A stretch of DNA of 64,000 nucleotides from Clostridiales bacterium UBA7568 (GCA_002479075.1 DLLG01000011.1:1-64000), one strand, 5' to 3'. Shown: positions 24,888 through 33,718, counted from the first letter of the stretch. Notes: generated by a model not told the origin, from the sequence alone. A program made the numbers and translations.

Positions 24888-25442
24888 ATGAAGAAAAAAC
24901 TAACGCTCGCTATGATGGTAATCACGATAATTGAAGCCGTGTGTATGTTTATACCGGGAGTAGTTGAGATTGGTAGCAATGATATGAACGCCTTTGCCGA
25001 TTTCAGGGGAGGAAATGCCGGCATCGCAAACACGTTTAGTAAAATAACACTTTTGTTATTGGTAGCATCGTTTGTATGTCTCTTTTCAGCCCTTTTGGAA
25101 AAGCGCAACATCCTCTCAAGGCTATCCGCTTGGCTCCCTTTAGCAAGTTTTGTATCACTTTTGGCGTTTATTGGCGGTTGTGGTCAAATCGACTACACAG
25201 ACTACAAATTCGATTGTTATCAAATAGGCGGGCTTGGCAGTATATTGGTTATTCTTTCCGTGGTTTCGGCGGTTTTATCACTTGTAGTCAAATATGCAAA
25301 GTTCAACGACGCTCCGGCAAAAAAGATTCCGGTCGATCAGACAAGCAAGGCTGACGAAATCAAAAAATATAAAGACCTTCTTGACAGCGGCATAATCACG
25401 CAGGAAGAGTTTGAAGCAAAAAAATCCGAGTTGCTCAAGTAA
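24888..25442 (+). CDS. Membrane protein with C-terminal SHOCT domain
   Basis: A 184-residue protein with four hydrophobic segments (about 6-26, 48-68, 79-98 and 113-133) and a C-terminal SHOCT motif (KADEIKKYKDLLDSGIITQE followed by EFEAKKSELL). SHOCT ends are found on many unrelated membrane and secreted proteins and may mediate oligomerisation. It is probably repressed by the divergent XRE protein. The role is unknown. Confidence 0.75.
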   Translation: MKKKLTLAMMVITIIEAVCMFIPGVVEIGSNDMNAFADFRGGNAGIANTFSKITLLLLVASFVCLFSALLEKRNILSRLSAWLPLASFVSLLAFIGGCGQIDYTDYKFDCYQIGGLGSILVILSVVSAVLSLVVKYAKFNDAPAKKIPVDQTSKADEIKKYKDLLDSGIITQEEFEAKKSELLK

Positions 25443-25506
25443 CGGCATCGTCCAAAGATATCGTACACCATTGTCATAAGGCTCTCACATTTTGCTCACC
25501 GCTCCG
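25443..25506. other. Short spacer before the pnp-like duplicate
   Basis: No gene or hairpin visible. It links the SHOCT gene stop to the duplicated pnp end. Confidence 0.5.
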
Positions 25507-25594
25507 ACACGGACGAAAAGCCTTTGCAGAAAAGACGCTCTCAAAGAGGAATAAAAGCATTAAAAAAGCCACCCTTGCAAGGGTGGCTTTTTTT
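25507..25594 (+). repeat. Diverged duplicate of the pnp 3' end and terminator
   Basis: From CACGGACGAAAA through CAGAAAAGACGCTCT, AAAGAGGAATAAAAGCATT and the terminator stem, this stretch matches pnp 24393-24487 with a gap of about 12 bases and few substitutions. It still ends as a working-looking terminator (25562-25594), also for the leftward mrnC gene. It marks the right edge of the inserted XRE-SHOCT cassette. Confidence 0.85.
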
Positions 25595-25625
25595 GCAGGA
25601 GGAGCGATTTTGCTCCTCTTTATTT

Positions 25626-26000
25626 TCAGATCAGATCTTTATATGCCGCAGCAAAGAGCTCCCTTGCCCTCTCCGTTCTGCCGGAAAGATACAGAAAGCC
25701 GAAGATCGCCTCGAAGCCCGTTGCCCTATGGTACTGGGCGGGGGTTGAATGTTTCGGAGTCGTCTTTGTTTTATGATTTCTGCCCAAGAGATAAATATTG
25801 TTTTCCTCCTCCGTCAGAAGAGGGAGAAGCTCCTCCAGCCTGTCGCTCTGCGCCTCGGCGCAAACGAGCTTCTGCGCCATAGCGGAGAGCTTTCCCGTAT
25901 CGGAAATGCCGAGCGCCGCCAGTCTTTCCCTTATATAAACCTCAAGAACCGCATCGCCGACATAAGCATAAACGGAAGCTGAATAATCCTGTTTATTCAA
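25626..26000 (-). CDS. mrnC: Mini-ribonuclease III
   Basis: A 124-residue RNase III-type nuclease lacking the double-strand RNA binding domain. YAYVGDAVLEVYIR holds the catalytic Asp/Glu face and ATGFEAIFGFLYLSGR the second acidic site; GRNHKTKTTPKHST is the loop typical of the Mini-III family, which matures 23S rRNA ends. I place the start at TTG 26000, 9 bases after GGAGG and overlapping the gtrA stop by 8 bases; an ATG at 26036 would overlap gtrA by 44 bases and has no ribosome site. Confidence 0.88.
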   Translation of the reverse strand: MNKQDYSASVYAYVGDAVLEVYIRERLAALGISDTGKLSAMAQKLVCAEAQSDRLEELLPLLTEEENNIYLLGRNHKTKTTPKHSTPAQYHRATGFEAIFGFLYLSGRTERARELFAAAYKDLI

Positions 26001-26553
26001 TTGGCTTTTCCTCCGATTTGCTTTTTTTGAAAACAAGCACTTTGCTTATAATATAGTTGCAGATTATAACAACAATCGCTGCAATGACCTTTGAAAGTAT
26101 CTCCGCGAGGTTGCGTTCTTTTCCGAGCAGGAATACCGAAACAAGCGTCGGAAACAGCTTTGCAAGGGCAAACGTGCCGGCATAAGTAATGATAAAGTCG
26201 AGCCCGAAGGTCACAAGACGCGAGCCTGCGAAGGTCACGAGCTGTTTCCCCGTCGAAACTGCCTTATCCGCATCCGTAAACACCCATTTTTTGTTCGTAA
26301 AAAACGCAAAGAGCACTGCGCAGATCCATTGGAGAACCTGAGCGACGGTATAAACCGCTATATATCTCCCGCCGGTTACCTCCTCTGCGGGTATGCCGAG
26401 TACCGCTCTGCCTGCGGCGAGGATGCCGTAATAAACAACCCAGCCGACGAGCGTCGTAAGTACGCCGAATATGAGATACATTATTATCTCGCGGTACTTC
26501 GTCAGATGAAGCCCGTCGATTATTTTATCAAAAAAATTCTTTTTTTCTTTCAT
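25993..26553 (-). CDS. GtrA-family membrane protein
   Basis: A 186-residue protein with four transmembrane segments. LIFGVLTTLVGWVVYYGI, then FFTNKKWVF in the middle and NYIISKVLVFKK at the end are GtrA hallmarks. The family is linked to movement of lipid-linked sugars across the membrane in teichoic acid or O-antigen decoration. It is in the leftward run holA-rnmV-gtrA-mrnC with tight spacing. Confidence 0.85.
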   Translation of the reverse strand: MKEKKNFFDKIIDGLHLTKYREIIMYLIFGVLTTLVGWVVYYGILAAGRAVLGIPAEEVTGGRYIAVYTVAQVLQWICAVLFAFFTNKKWVFTDADKAVSTGKQLVTFAGSRLVTFGLDFIITYAGTFALAKLFPTLVSVFLLGKERNLAEILSKVIAAIVVIICNYIISKVLVFKKSKSEEKPIE

Positions 26554-26560
26554 ATGTTTT

Positions 26561-27145
26561 TTAAACCTCTGTTTTCAGTTTTTCGACAGCCGAAAGGTAT
26601 TCCTCCTCGCTTACGGCAATATTTATCGCATTTATCAGCGCATTTGCGGAAAGGTTCGTCGGCAGGGAGAGCAAAGCTGCAAGCCTTTTGCGTTTTTCCG
26701 AGCTACCCTCCCCTCCTGAAAGCCCGAGAAGATAAAAATCCGTTTTTGTTACGGTCGGCGCGCGGCGCACAACTGTTCCCGAAAACGGCAGAAGCGCATT
26801 TTCAAGCCAGCTGCGATCCATTCCCTCGACGCCGAGAAGCCCCGCTTTGGAAGGTTCTGCCTTGCGTTTTTCCTTTCCCCTGACCTCGGGAGTGTAAATA
26901 TCGAAAATTTTGTCGGGCGGAAGAATTCCGTGAATATAGTTGCGGATGACAAGTCCCGCACCGTCGCTGTCCGTCAGAACGATGACCCCGCCCGCCTCCG
27001 CAAGCCTGCGGATAAGGGCGGCTTTCTCATCCTTTCTGAAAATTCCGAAGCCGTCCGTCGTAATGACGGTCGCTCTTGCGACGGAGAGTATGCGCTCCCT
27101 GTCATACTTGCCCTCAACGATTATCGGAAGTGAAATTTCAAGCAT
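26561..27145 (-). CDS. rnmV: Ribonuclease M5 / TOPRIM protein
   Basis: A 194-residue TOPRIM nuclease. LPIIVEGKYDRERI carries the catalytic Glu and GVIVLTDSDGAG the DxD. RNase M5 trims the 5S rRNA precursor. The C-terminal part (from about residue 120) is the usual DUF4093-like region. Start is 3 bases after the holA stop, so coupling is likely. It travels here with Mini-RNase III, another rRNA maturation enzyme. Confidence 0.88.
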   Translation of the reverse strand: MLEISLPIIVEGKYDRERILSVARATVITTDGFGIFRKDEKAALIRRLAEAGGVIVLTDSDGAGLVIRNYIHGILPPDKIFDIYTPEVRGKEKRKAEPSKAGLLGVEGMDRSWLENALLPFSGTVVRRAPTVTKTDFYLLGLSGGEGSSEKRKRLAALLSLPTNLSANALINAINIAVSEEEYLSAVEKLKTEV

Positions 27146-27148
27146 TTA

Positions 27149-28237
27149 TCAGCCTCTCAATGATTTCGGAGTATATATTTTCGCCGCAAGCTCATAAACA
27201 AGTCCCCATTTATCAGAGACCGTACTTTTCAGGGCGACGTCTGTTTTATAGGTTTCGAGAACTGCGTTCTCGATCACGGCAACGGGCACGTTTTCAACGG
27301 ATTTATAAACGAGCTTTGCCCTGTATTCGTTCATACCGAGCGCCCTTGCAAGCGACGACTGCGGCATACCGGCAAGTGCCGCCGTTTTCATCTTCAGCAT
27401 CTCGGAATATATTTTCCCGAGCTTCGCAACGACAGACACAGGCTCCTCCCGCATATCTCGGCAAAAGTCAAGCACGGTTAGCATTTCGCGCAGGTTCCAT
27501 TTTGCGGCGGCGTTTGACATTGCAAAGGGCATATCGTCCTTTGCGTTCTGAACGCAAACCGTGCGCACGTCCTCCTCCGTTATCGGAGTTGCCTCGCTTA
27601 TATGGGCGAAATTCTTATATGCCGCCAGCTTTTCCGTCTCGGAAAGAACGGCGAGCATTCGTCCGGAGCAAAGCTCGCAGAGAGCGGCAGCGGCTTCGTC
27701 CGTCAGATACAGACACCCGTTTTTCCCCGCAATGAGCTTTTTTGCCCAGGCAATAAGCTTGCCAGACGAAAGCAAATCAAACTTTACAAATTTGCAGAAA
27801 GGCGAGAGCTTTTTGAAAAGCGCGGACTGTTCAAAACGGTAGTCTGCTTCAAGCTCGTCCGAGCGGAAATTCAGTATTGTAAATGCGTCTCCTCCGCCCC
27901 CGGAGATGACCCCCGCCAGCGCCTCGACCGACGACGGTTTTCCCGCAATCGCGCCGAGATCGACGACTTCGACAAGCGTCATATCCTGCATCATCGGCGC
28001 GGCGAAAAGTGCGTCAGCAAGGGAGGAAAGTCCGCTTTTTTCATCCGAAAACGAGACGGAGAAACGGTTGAAAACGTCAAAGCCCTCTGCCGTCATTACG
28101 GCTTTTGCAATTCTCTCCGTCCAGACGGTTTTCAGGTAATCCTCCTCGCCGAAAAACACAAGCGTTTCGGCTTTTCCGGACGATATTATGTCCGCAAGAG
28201 CGTCCGGAGAAAGTATCTTGCTTTCATTTTTCGCCAT
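27149..28237 (-). CDS. holA: DNA polymerase III subunit delta
   Basis: A 362-residue clamp-loader subunit. TLVFFGEEDYLKTVWTERI at the N-terminus and the KLIAWAKKLIAGKNGCL and FALSNAAAKW-like segments (here MPFAMSNAAAKWNLREML) match the family; length is normal. It opens the sliding clamp during replication. First of the leftward run with rnmV, gtrA and mrnC. Confidence 0.9.
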   Translation of the reverse strand: MAKNESKILSPDALADIISSGKAETLVFFGEEDYLKTVWTERIAKAVMTAEGFDVFNRFSVSFSDEKSGLSSLADALFAAPMMQDMTLVEVVDLGAIAGKPSSVEALAGVISGGGGDAFTILNFRSDELEADYRFEQSALFKKLSPFCKFVKFDLLSSGKLIAWAKKLIAGKNGCLYLTDEAAAALCELCSGRMLAVLSETEKLAAYKNFAHISEATPITEEDVRTVCVQNAKDDMPFAMSNAAAKWNLREMLTVLDFCRDMREEPVSVVAKLGKIYSEMLKMKTAALAGMPQSSLARALGMNEYRAKLVYKSVENVPVAVIENAVLETYKTDVALKSTVSDKWGLVYELAAKIYTPKSLRG

Positions 28238-28324
28238 CTGCGGTCTCCTTTCCGAGTGTTATGGAATTTAATGGAGTTTTCCCCATTTTCCACAAAGTTA
28301 TAAACATTCTGCGCTTCTTTGCGC

Positions 28325-28807
28325 TTATCCGACAAAATCAGCCAGCATACGCAGGGCTGTCTCTGTCGTTTGGTCTCTGACGGCTTTTCTGTCGCCCGAA
28401 AAGAGATTTTTTGCAATCTTTACATTGCCTTTTTTGTCTGCGCAGGCGATATAAACCAGCCCGATCGGCTTTTCCTCCGAGCCGCCGTCCGGCCCCGCGA
28501 TTCCCGTCACCGCGACGGAAAAATCAACGTCCAGCGCGCTGACAGCGCCCGCTGCCATCTCCGCCGCCGTCTGCTCCGATACTGCGCCGAACTTTTCAAG
28601 CGTTTCACGGCGCACGCCGAGCAGCTTTTCCTTTATCTCGTTTGCATATGACACAACCCCGCCGAAAAATACCGAGGAGACGCCGGCAAGATCGGTTACG
28701 GTCTTGGCGATCTGCCCTCCCGTGCATGATTCGGCTGTGCAGAACACCTCTCCGCGCGCCTTCAGCGTTTCGGCAATTTTTCGCACGATTTCGACATTAT
28801 CCGACAT
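28325..28807 (-). CDS. pncC: CinA C-terminal type amidohydrolase (PncC)
   Basis: A 160-residue stand-alone CinA C-terminal domain. TAESCTGGQIAKTVTDLAG carries the catalytic Ser, FFGGVVSYANEIKEKLLGV and VAVTGIAGPDGGSEEKPIGL follow as in the family. It deamidates nicotinamide mononucleotide in pyridine-nucleotide salvage. Length is that of a PncC, without the N-terminal CinA part. Confidence 0.92.
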   Translation of the reverse strand: MSDNVEIVRKIAETLKARGEVFCTAESCTGGQIAKTVTDLAGVSSVFFGGVVSYANEIKEKLLGVRRETLEKFGAVSEQTAAEMAAGAVSALDVDFSVAVTGIAGPDGGSEEKPIGLVYIACADKKGNVKIAKNLFSGDRKAVRDQTTETALRMLADFVG

Positions 28808-28912
28808 ATTTCAAAACCTCAATTCAACGATTTTTCCAAAACAACCGAGCCCCTGCCTGCGTTATTCGCTTTCGACAGAGCCCGACAATATCCGACCCGC
28901 TCCGACGGCGGA

Positions 28913-30160
28913 TCAGTCCTCATAAAGCGGATATTTCTTGCAGATTTTATCAACCTCCGCGCGGATATGGTCTGCGGAGTTTTCAAAATCGAACGTCGCA
29001 AGAGCGATAAGCTTTCCGATGAGGGTGAAATCCTCCTCGCAAAGTCCTCTTGTCGTTGCCGCAGGCGTACCGAGGCGGATGCCGCTTGTGACAAACGGGC
29101 TTTCCGGATCGCCCGGAACAGCATTTTTGTTGCAGGTTATGCCAACCTCGTCCAATCGCCGTTCAAGCTCCTTGCCCGTCACGCCCGTGCCGATAAGGTT
29201 TACAAGGACGAGATGATTGTCCGTTCCGCTCGTAACGAGCGAAAACCCCTCGGTCACAAGCGACTTTTCAAGCGCTTTTGCATTCTTTATTATGCGGCTC
29301 TGGTAGTCCCTGAATTCGGGCTTGAGCGCCTCTCCGAAGCACACCGCCTTCCCCGCGATTATATGCATAAGCGGGCCGCCCTGCGTGCCGGGGAAGATCG
29401 CCTTATCTATCTGTTTTGCAAGCTCTGCTTTGCAAAGGATCATTCCGCCGCGGGGACCGCGGAGGGTCTTGTGAGTCGTTGTCGTTACAACATCCGCATA
29501 GGGGAAAGGCGAGGGGTGAAGCCCTGCCGCAACAAGCCCCGCGATATGTGCCATATCGACCATAAAATAAGCCCCGACGTCCTTTGCCGTCTTTGAAATT
29601 CTCTCAAAATCGATCGTTCTCGGATACGCCGACGCGCCCGCAACTATCAGCTTCGGGTGACATTCGTGCGCCAGACGGTCGATCTCGTCGTAATCTATGC
29701 GTCCCGTCTCCGCGGAAACGCCGTAAGGGACGAAATTATAATACATTCCCGACATATTGACGGGACTACCGTGCGTCAGATGACCACCCTCGGCAAGGCT
29801 CATTCCCATAACGGTGTCGCCGGGCTTGAGCAGCGCAAAATAGACCGCAAGGTTTGCCTGCGCCCCGCTGTGCGGCTGGACGTTTGCGTGCTCTGCGCCG
29901 AAGAGCGCTTTCGCGCGGTCTCTCGCTATATTTTCAACAATATCAACGCAGGCGCAGCCGCCGTAATATCTCTTTCCGGGGAAGCCCTCGGCATATTTGT
30001 TCGTCAGTATCGATCCCATCGCCGCCATAACGGGCTCCGAAACGAAATTTTCCGAGGCGATCAGCTCGATGCCCCTTCTCTGACGGAGAAGCTCCGCCTC
30101 CATTGCCGCTCCGACCTCAGGATCGTAGTTTTTGACTATCTCTATATTTCTCTCTGCCAT
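28913..30160 (-). CDS. glyA: Serine hydroxymethyltransferase
   Basis: A 415-residue PLP enzyme, normal length. It interconverts serine and glycine with transfer of the one-carbon unit to tetrahydrofolate. NKYAEGFPGKRYYGGC, GMSLAEGGHLTHG and VVTTTTHKTLRGPRGG (the Lys binds PLP) are diagnostic. Divergent from lepA, with its own promoter. Confidence 0.98.
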   Translation of the reverse strand: MAERNIEIVKNYDPEVGAAMEAELLRQRRGIELIASENFVSEPVMAAMGSILTNKYAEGFPGKRYYGGCACVDIVENIARDRAKALFGAEHANVQPHSGAQANLAVYFALLKPGDTVMGMSLAEGGHLTHGSPVNMSGMYYNFVPYGVSAETGRIDYDEIDRLAHECHPKLIVAGASAYPRTIDFERISKTAKDVGAYFMVDMAHIAGLVAAGLHPSPFPYADVVTTTTHKTLRGPRGGMILCKAELAKQIDKAIFPGTQGGPLMHIIAGKAVCFGEALKPEFRDYQSRIIKNAKALEKSLVTEGFSLVTSGTDNHLVLVNLIGTGVTGKELERRLDEVGITCNKNAVPGDPESPFVTSGIRLGTPAATTRGLCEEDFTLIGKLIALATFDFENSADHIRAEVDKICKKYPLYED

Positions 30161-30191
30161 AATGCCCCCGTGCGTTTTTGTTTATAATAAC

Positions 30192-30220
30192 AATATATCA
30201 CAGTCCGGAGCAATTATCAA
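30192..30220 (-). promoter_or_regulatory. glyA promoter
   Basis: On the minus strand TTGATA, 17-base spacer, TATATT. Confidence 0.8.
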
Positions 30221-30240
30221 CCCCGCCCGCCAAAAAATAC

Positions 30241-30269
30241 TTGATAAACCGATGCGGGCGTGATATAAT
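30241..30269 (+). promoter_or_regulatory. lepA promoter
   Basis: TTGATA, 17-base spacer, TATAAT. Confidence 0.85.
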
Positions 30270-30309
30270 ACTCTTGTTATATAAAATTCTCCGCAAAGGA
30301 CAGGTATCA

Positions 30310-32121
30310 ATGGCAAATCAGAAAAACATACGCAACTTCTCAATAATAGCCCATATAGACCACGGCAAGAGCACCCTTGCGGACAGGCTTCTCGAAAAGA
30401 CGCAGAGCGTTTCTTCGCGCGAGATGGAGGAGCAGCTTCTTGACAATATGGATATTGAGCGTGAAAGAGGAATAACGATAAAAGCCCGCGCCGTCAAGAT
30501 GAATTATCACGCAAAAAACGGCGAGGACTATGAATTCAACCTTATCGACACCCCCGGACACGTCGACTTCAATTACGAGGTCTCCCGCTCCCTTGCCGCC
30601 TGCGAGGGCGCGCTGCTCATCGTTGACGCAACGCAGGGCATTGAGGCGCAGACGCTCGCGAACACATATCTCGCTCTTGAAAACGACCTTGAAATCATCC
30701 CCGTCATAAACAAAATCGACCTCCCCTCCGCAGATATTGAAGGCACAAGAAATGAAATCGAGGATGTCATCGGCATTCCCGCGGAGGACTGCCCCGCCGT
30801 TTCCGCAAAAACAGGGCAGAATATCGAGGATGTGCTTGAAAGAATAGTAAGCGACATTCCCGCCCCCAAGGGCGACCCCGAAGCGCCGCTCAAATGCCTG
30901 ATTTTCGATTCGTATTACGATTCGTACAGAGGCGTTGTCGTAAATGTGCGCGTTGCGGACGGCAAAGTCCGCGTCGGGACAAAGATAAAAATGATGAACA
31001 CGGGCGCGATATTCGACGTAACCGAGGTCGGATATATGTCCGCCTTCGGGCTTGTCCCCGCAAAGGAGCTTGCGGCGGGCGAGGTCGGATATATAACGGC
31101 GAGCATAAAGAACGTTTCGGATACGCGCGTCGGCGATACGGTCACAGAGGTTGACAATCCGACGGAGATCCCCTTTGAAGGCTTCAAAAAGGCACAGCCG
31201 ATGGTCTTTGCCGGAATTTATCCCGCAGACGGCGCAAAATATCCCGATCTTCGGGACGCGCTGATGAAGTTGCAGCTAAACGACGCCGCTCTGACCTTTG
31301 AGCCGGAGACGAGTATTGCTCTGGGCTTCGGTTTCCGTTGCGGATTTCTGGGTCTGCTTCATATGGAAATCATCGAGGAGCGCATAGAGCGGGAGTTCAA
31401 TCTCGACCTTGTCACAACCGCGCCGAGCGTTATTTATAAAATTACAACCAAGGACGGCGTAACCTCTTATATAGACAACCCCGCCGTGTATCCCTCGCCG
31501 GATGAAATATCCGTCGCCGAGGAGCCGATAGTTTCCGCAAGCATAATCGTCCCTTCCGAGTTTGTCGGCGGGATTATGGAGCTTTGCAAGGACAGACGCG
31601 GCGTATTCATCGATATGAAATATATCGATAAAACGAGAATGGAGCTGCATTATACGCTCCCGCTCAACGAAATCATTTATGACTTCTTCGACGCGCTCAA
31701 AAGTCGCTCAAAGGGCTATGCTTCCCTTGACTATGAATTCAAGGGCTATGCGGAGAGCAAGCTCGTCAAGCTCGATATTCTTCTCAATATGGAGGTTGTC
31801 GACGCGCTTTCGTTCATTGTTCACGCAGACAAGGCATATGCAAGAGGCAGAAAGATTGTCGAAGCGCTTAAGGACAATATCCCCCGCCAGCTCTTTGAGG
31901 TACCGGTTCAGGCGGCTGTCGGAGGAAGAGTCATCGCAAGAGAGACCGTCAAAGCTATGCGCAAGGACGTGCTTGCCAAGTGCTACGGCGGCGATATAAC
32001 AAGAAAAAAGAAGCTGCTTGAAAAGCAGAAAGAGGGCAAAAAACGTATGAGAAAGCTGGGCTCTGTCGAAGTTCCGCCGGAAACGTTTATGGCTGTTCTC
32101 AAGCTCGGAGACGACGAATAA
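30310..32121 (+). CDS. lepA: Elongation factor 4 (LepA)
   Basis: A 603-residue ribosome-associated GTPase that back-translocates or assists stalled ribosomes. G1 AHIDHGKST, switch region RERGITIK, G3 DTPGHVDF, G4 NKIDLP. The C-terminal domain (KKLLEKQKEGKKRMRKLGSV) is specific to LepA. The ATG at 30310 is used since AAAGGA precedes it; a longer frame from 30178 would include the promoter. hemW follows after 18 bases. Confidence 0.97.
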   Translation: MANQKNIRNFSIIAHIDHGKSTLADRLLEKTQSVSSREMEEQLLDNMDIERERGITIKARAVKMNYHAKNGEDYEFNLIDTPGHVDFNYEVSRSLAACEGALLIVDATQGIEAQTLANTYLALENDLEIIPVINKIDLPSADIEGTRNEIEDVIGIPAEDCPAVSAKTGQNIEDVLERIVSDIPAPKGDPEAPLKCLIFDSYYDSYRGVVVNVRVADGKVRVGTKIKMMNTGAIFDVTEVGYMSAFGLVPAKELAAGEVGYITASIKNVSDTRVGDTVTEVDNPTEIPFEGFKKAQPMVFAGIYPADGAKYPDLRDALMKLQLNDAALTFEPETSIALGFGFRCGFLGLLHMEIIEERIEREFNLDLVTTAPSVIYKITTKDGVTSYIDNPAVYPSPDEISVAEEPIVSASIIVPSEFVGGIMELCKDRRGVFIDMKYIDKTRMELHYTLPLNEIIYDFFDALKSRSKGYASLDYEFKGYAESKLVKLDILLNMEVVDALSFIVHADKAYARGRKIVEALKDNIPRQLFEVPVQAAVGGRVIARETVKAMRKDVLAKCYGGDITRKKKLLEKQKEGKKRMRKLGSVEVPPETFMAVLKLGDDE

Positions 32122-32139
32122 AAAAGGAGGAAACGGAAT

Positions 32140-33279
32140 ATGAGATCGCTCGGAATATATGTTCATATCCCTTATTGCGCCAAAAAATGCGCCTATTGCG
32201 ATTTTTATTCCGTTCCGTCACGAGAGTCGTCAAAGGCATATTGCTCCGCGCTTATAAAGCAGATTGAAAGCTACGGAAAAAAAGCGACGGGATATATCGT
32301 CGATACAATATATATCGGCGGAGGAACTCCGTCATATATAGACGCAGAGGACATTTTTGACGTAATCGGCGCGATAAGAAGAACGTTCAACGTCGATAAA
32401 AACGCGGAGATTTCTATGGAAGCAAACCCCGGCACCCTTGACGGCGACAAGCTCGCGGTTTACAGGAGCGCGGGGATAAACCGTCTCAGCCTCGGACTTC
32501 AAAGCGCCCATAACGACGAGCTGAAAACGCTTTCCCGCATACATACGTATGAGGATTTTGAAAGCTCGTTTCTCCTCGCTCGCCTTGAGGGGTTTGATAA
32601 CATAAATGTTGATATTATGTATGCCCTGCCGGAGCAGACGCCGGAAAAGCTGGCTGAAACAATCGAAACGGTCACCGCGCTTTCTCCGGAGCATATCTCA
32701 TTTTACGGGCTGAAGATTGAGGAAAACACGCCCTTTGCGTATAATAAAGCCATATCCGAAAGTCTGCCGGACGAAGAAACTCAATACAAAATGTATATGG
32801 ATTCGGCAAAGACGCTTGAAGAGCGGGGATACCGTCAGTATGAAATAAGCAACTTCGCAAAAGACGGATATGCCTGTCGTCATAATATGAAATATTGGAA
32901 ATGCAACGACTACCTCGGCTTCGGCGCGGCGGCTGCGTCGTTTTTTGAGGGGCGGCTCTTTTCGCAGGTGAAAAATATAGATTATTTCATTGAGGATCCG
33001 CTTTCCGTTTTTCTCATCGACAGTACGGAGGAGATAACGCCGAAAAAGTTTGAAACGCAATATGTTATGCTCGGCTTCCGCCTTTCGGAAGGAATTTCCC
33101 TCGGCGAATACAGGCTCCGTTGCGGCGGCGACTTCATCGCAAAATACGGCGAAAGATTAAAGCCGTTTCTTGAAAAGAAGCTGGTCGTCAAAACGTCCGG
33201 CGGCTTTAAGCTCTCCCGCAGGGGTATGCTCGTTTCAAACTATATTCTCAGCGAAATTCTTGATTTTGACGAAGATTGA
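32140..33279 (+). CDS. hemW: HemW-type radical SAM protein
   Basis: A 379-residue protein. The radical-SAM cluster motif is YCAKKCAYCDFY (Cys13, Cys17, Cys20), followed by YIGGGTPSYI and SMEANPGTL. HemW is a heme chaperone once annotated as oxygen-independent coproporphyrinogen oxidase; the spacing CxxxCxxC and the lepA neighbourhood fit HemW. GGAGG precedes the ATG. Confidence 0.93.
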   Translation: MRSLGIYVHIPYCAKKCAYCDFYSVPSRESSKAYCSALIKQIESYGKKATGYIVDTIYIGGGTPSYIDAEDIFDVIGAIRRTFNVDKNAEISMEANPGTLDGDKLAVYRSAGINRLSLGLQSAHNDELKTLSRIHTYEDFESSFLLARLEGFDNINVDIMYALPEQTPEKLAETIETVTALSPEHISFYGLKIEENTPFAYNKAISESLPDEETQYKMYMDSAKTLEERGYRQYEISNFAKDGYACRHNMKYWKCNDYLGFGAAAASFFEGRLFSQVKNIDYFIEDPLSVFLIDSTEEITPKKFETQYVMLGFRLSEGISLGEYRLRCGGDFIAKYGERLKPFLEKKLVVKTSGGFKLSRRGMLVSNYILSEILDFDED

Positions 33280-33291
33280 CTTTATTCTTTC

Positions 33292-33320
33292 TTGACAAAT
33301 CATTTCTTTTATGATATAAT
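33292..33320 (+). promoter_or_regulatory. Promoter of the split tRNA-Ser
   Basis: TTGACA, 17-base spacer, TATAAT, fully consensus-like. The transcript would start near 33327, with a CCGCTGT-GAAA-ACAGCGG hairpin (33326-33343) just before the tRNA 5' half. It now reads into the element. Confidence 0.9.
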
Positions 33321-33350
33321 CTTATCCGCTGTGAAAACAGCGGTATATAC

Positions 33351-33391
33351 GGAGAGGTATCGAAGTGGTCATAACGGGGCTGACTCGAAAT
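33351..33391 (+). pseudogene. 5' half of a split tRNA-Ser(CGA)
   Basis: Acceptor GGAGAGG, D arm and anticodon stem/loop CTGA CTCGAAA are intact, then sequence departs right after the loop. Its partner 3' half (TCAG, variable arm, T arm, CCA) is found at 50577-50624, 17 kb away. Bases 33382-33391 (GACTCGAAAT) are the common core, i.e. attL of the large element. Confidence 0.85.
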
Positions 33392-33474
33392 TTTCCGAAG
33401 AGCTGTTAGTTCTGTCCGCCTGAAAACCTTGATTTTACTTAGGCTTCCAAATTTAAAATCGAATAATTTTTTGC

Positions 33475-33497
33475 TTTCTCTCCTGCTTTTCTCTCCA
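33475..33497 (+). repeat. Left arm-type integrase sites
   Basis: TTTCTCTCCT (33475-33484) and TTTCTCTCCA (33488-33497) in direct orientation, matching the three copies near the right end. Confidence 0.65.
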
Positions 33498-33550
33498 AAA
33501 GTTTTTTGAACGATTTTTGGTCGAAAAGAAAAGCGGATTGAAATATACAC

Positions 33551-33639
33551 GGAGACGTATCGAAGTGGTCATAACGGGGCGCACTCGAAATGCGTTTGCC
33601 CTAACGGGCACGTGAGTTCGAATCTCACCGTCTCCGCCA
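33551..33639 (+). tRNA. tRNA-Ser (CGA), complete, carried by the element
   Basis: Acceptor GGAGACG pairs perfectly with CGTCTCC; anticodon stem GCGCA/TGCG(T) around CTCGAAA; long variable arm as in class II tRNAs; T arm GTGAG/CTCAC; CCA encoded. It lies between the arm-type sites and the integrase gene, so inside the element. It has no clear promoter of its own and may be read from the host promoter at 33292. Confidence 0.95.
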
Positions 33640-33718
33640 TCGAAAAGCCAGTAACCATGCGGTGTTGCTGGCTTTTTCATTTTTTCTCAAAAAATAAATT
33701 TTACGCAATTTTCGGATT

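Noticed and set aside
28270..28310. DnaA-box-like TTTTCCACA next to an AT-rich spot upstream of holA
   Set aside because: Only one box and no cluster; not enough for an origin.
33391..33550. Could the 160 bases between tRNA half and full tRNA be a tRNA intron or group I intron?
   Set aside because: Too short for group I, no core motifs, and the matching 3' half is 17 kb away next to arm-type sites.
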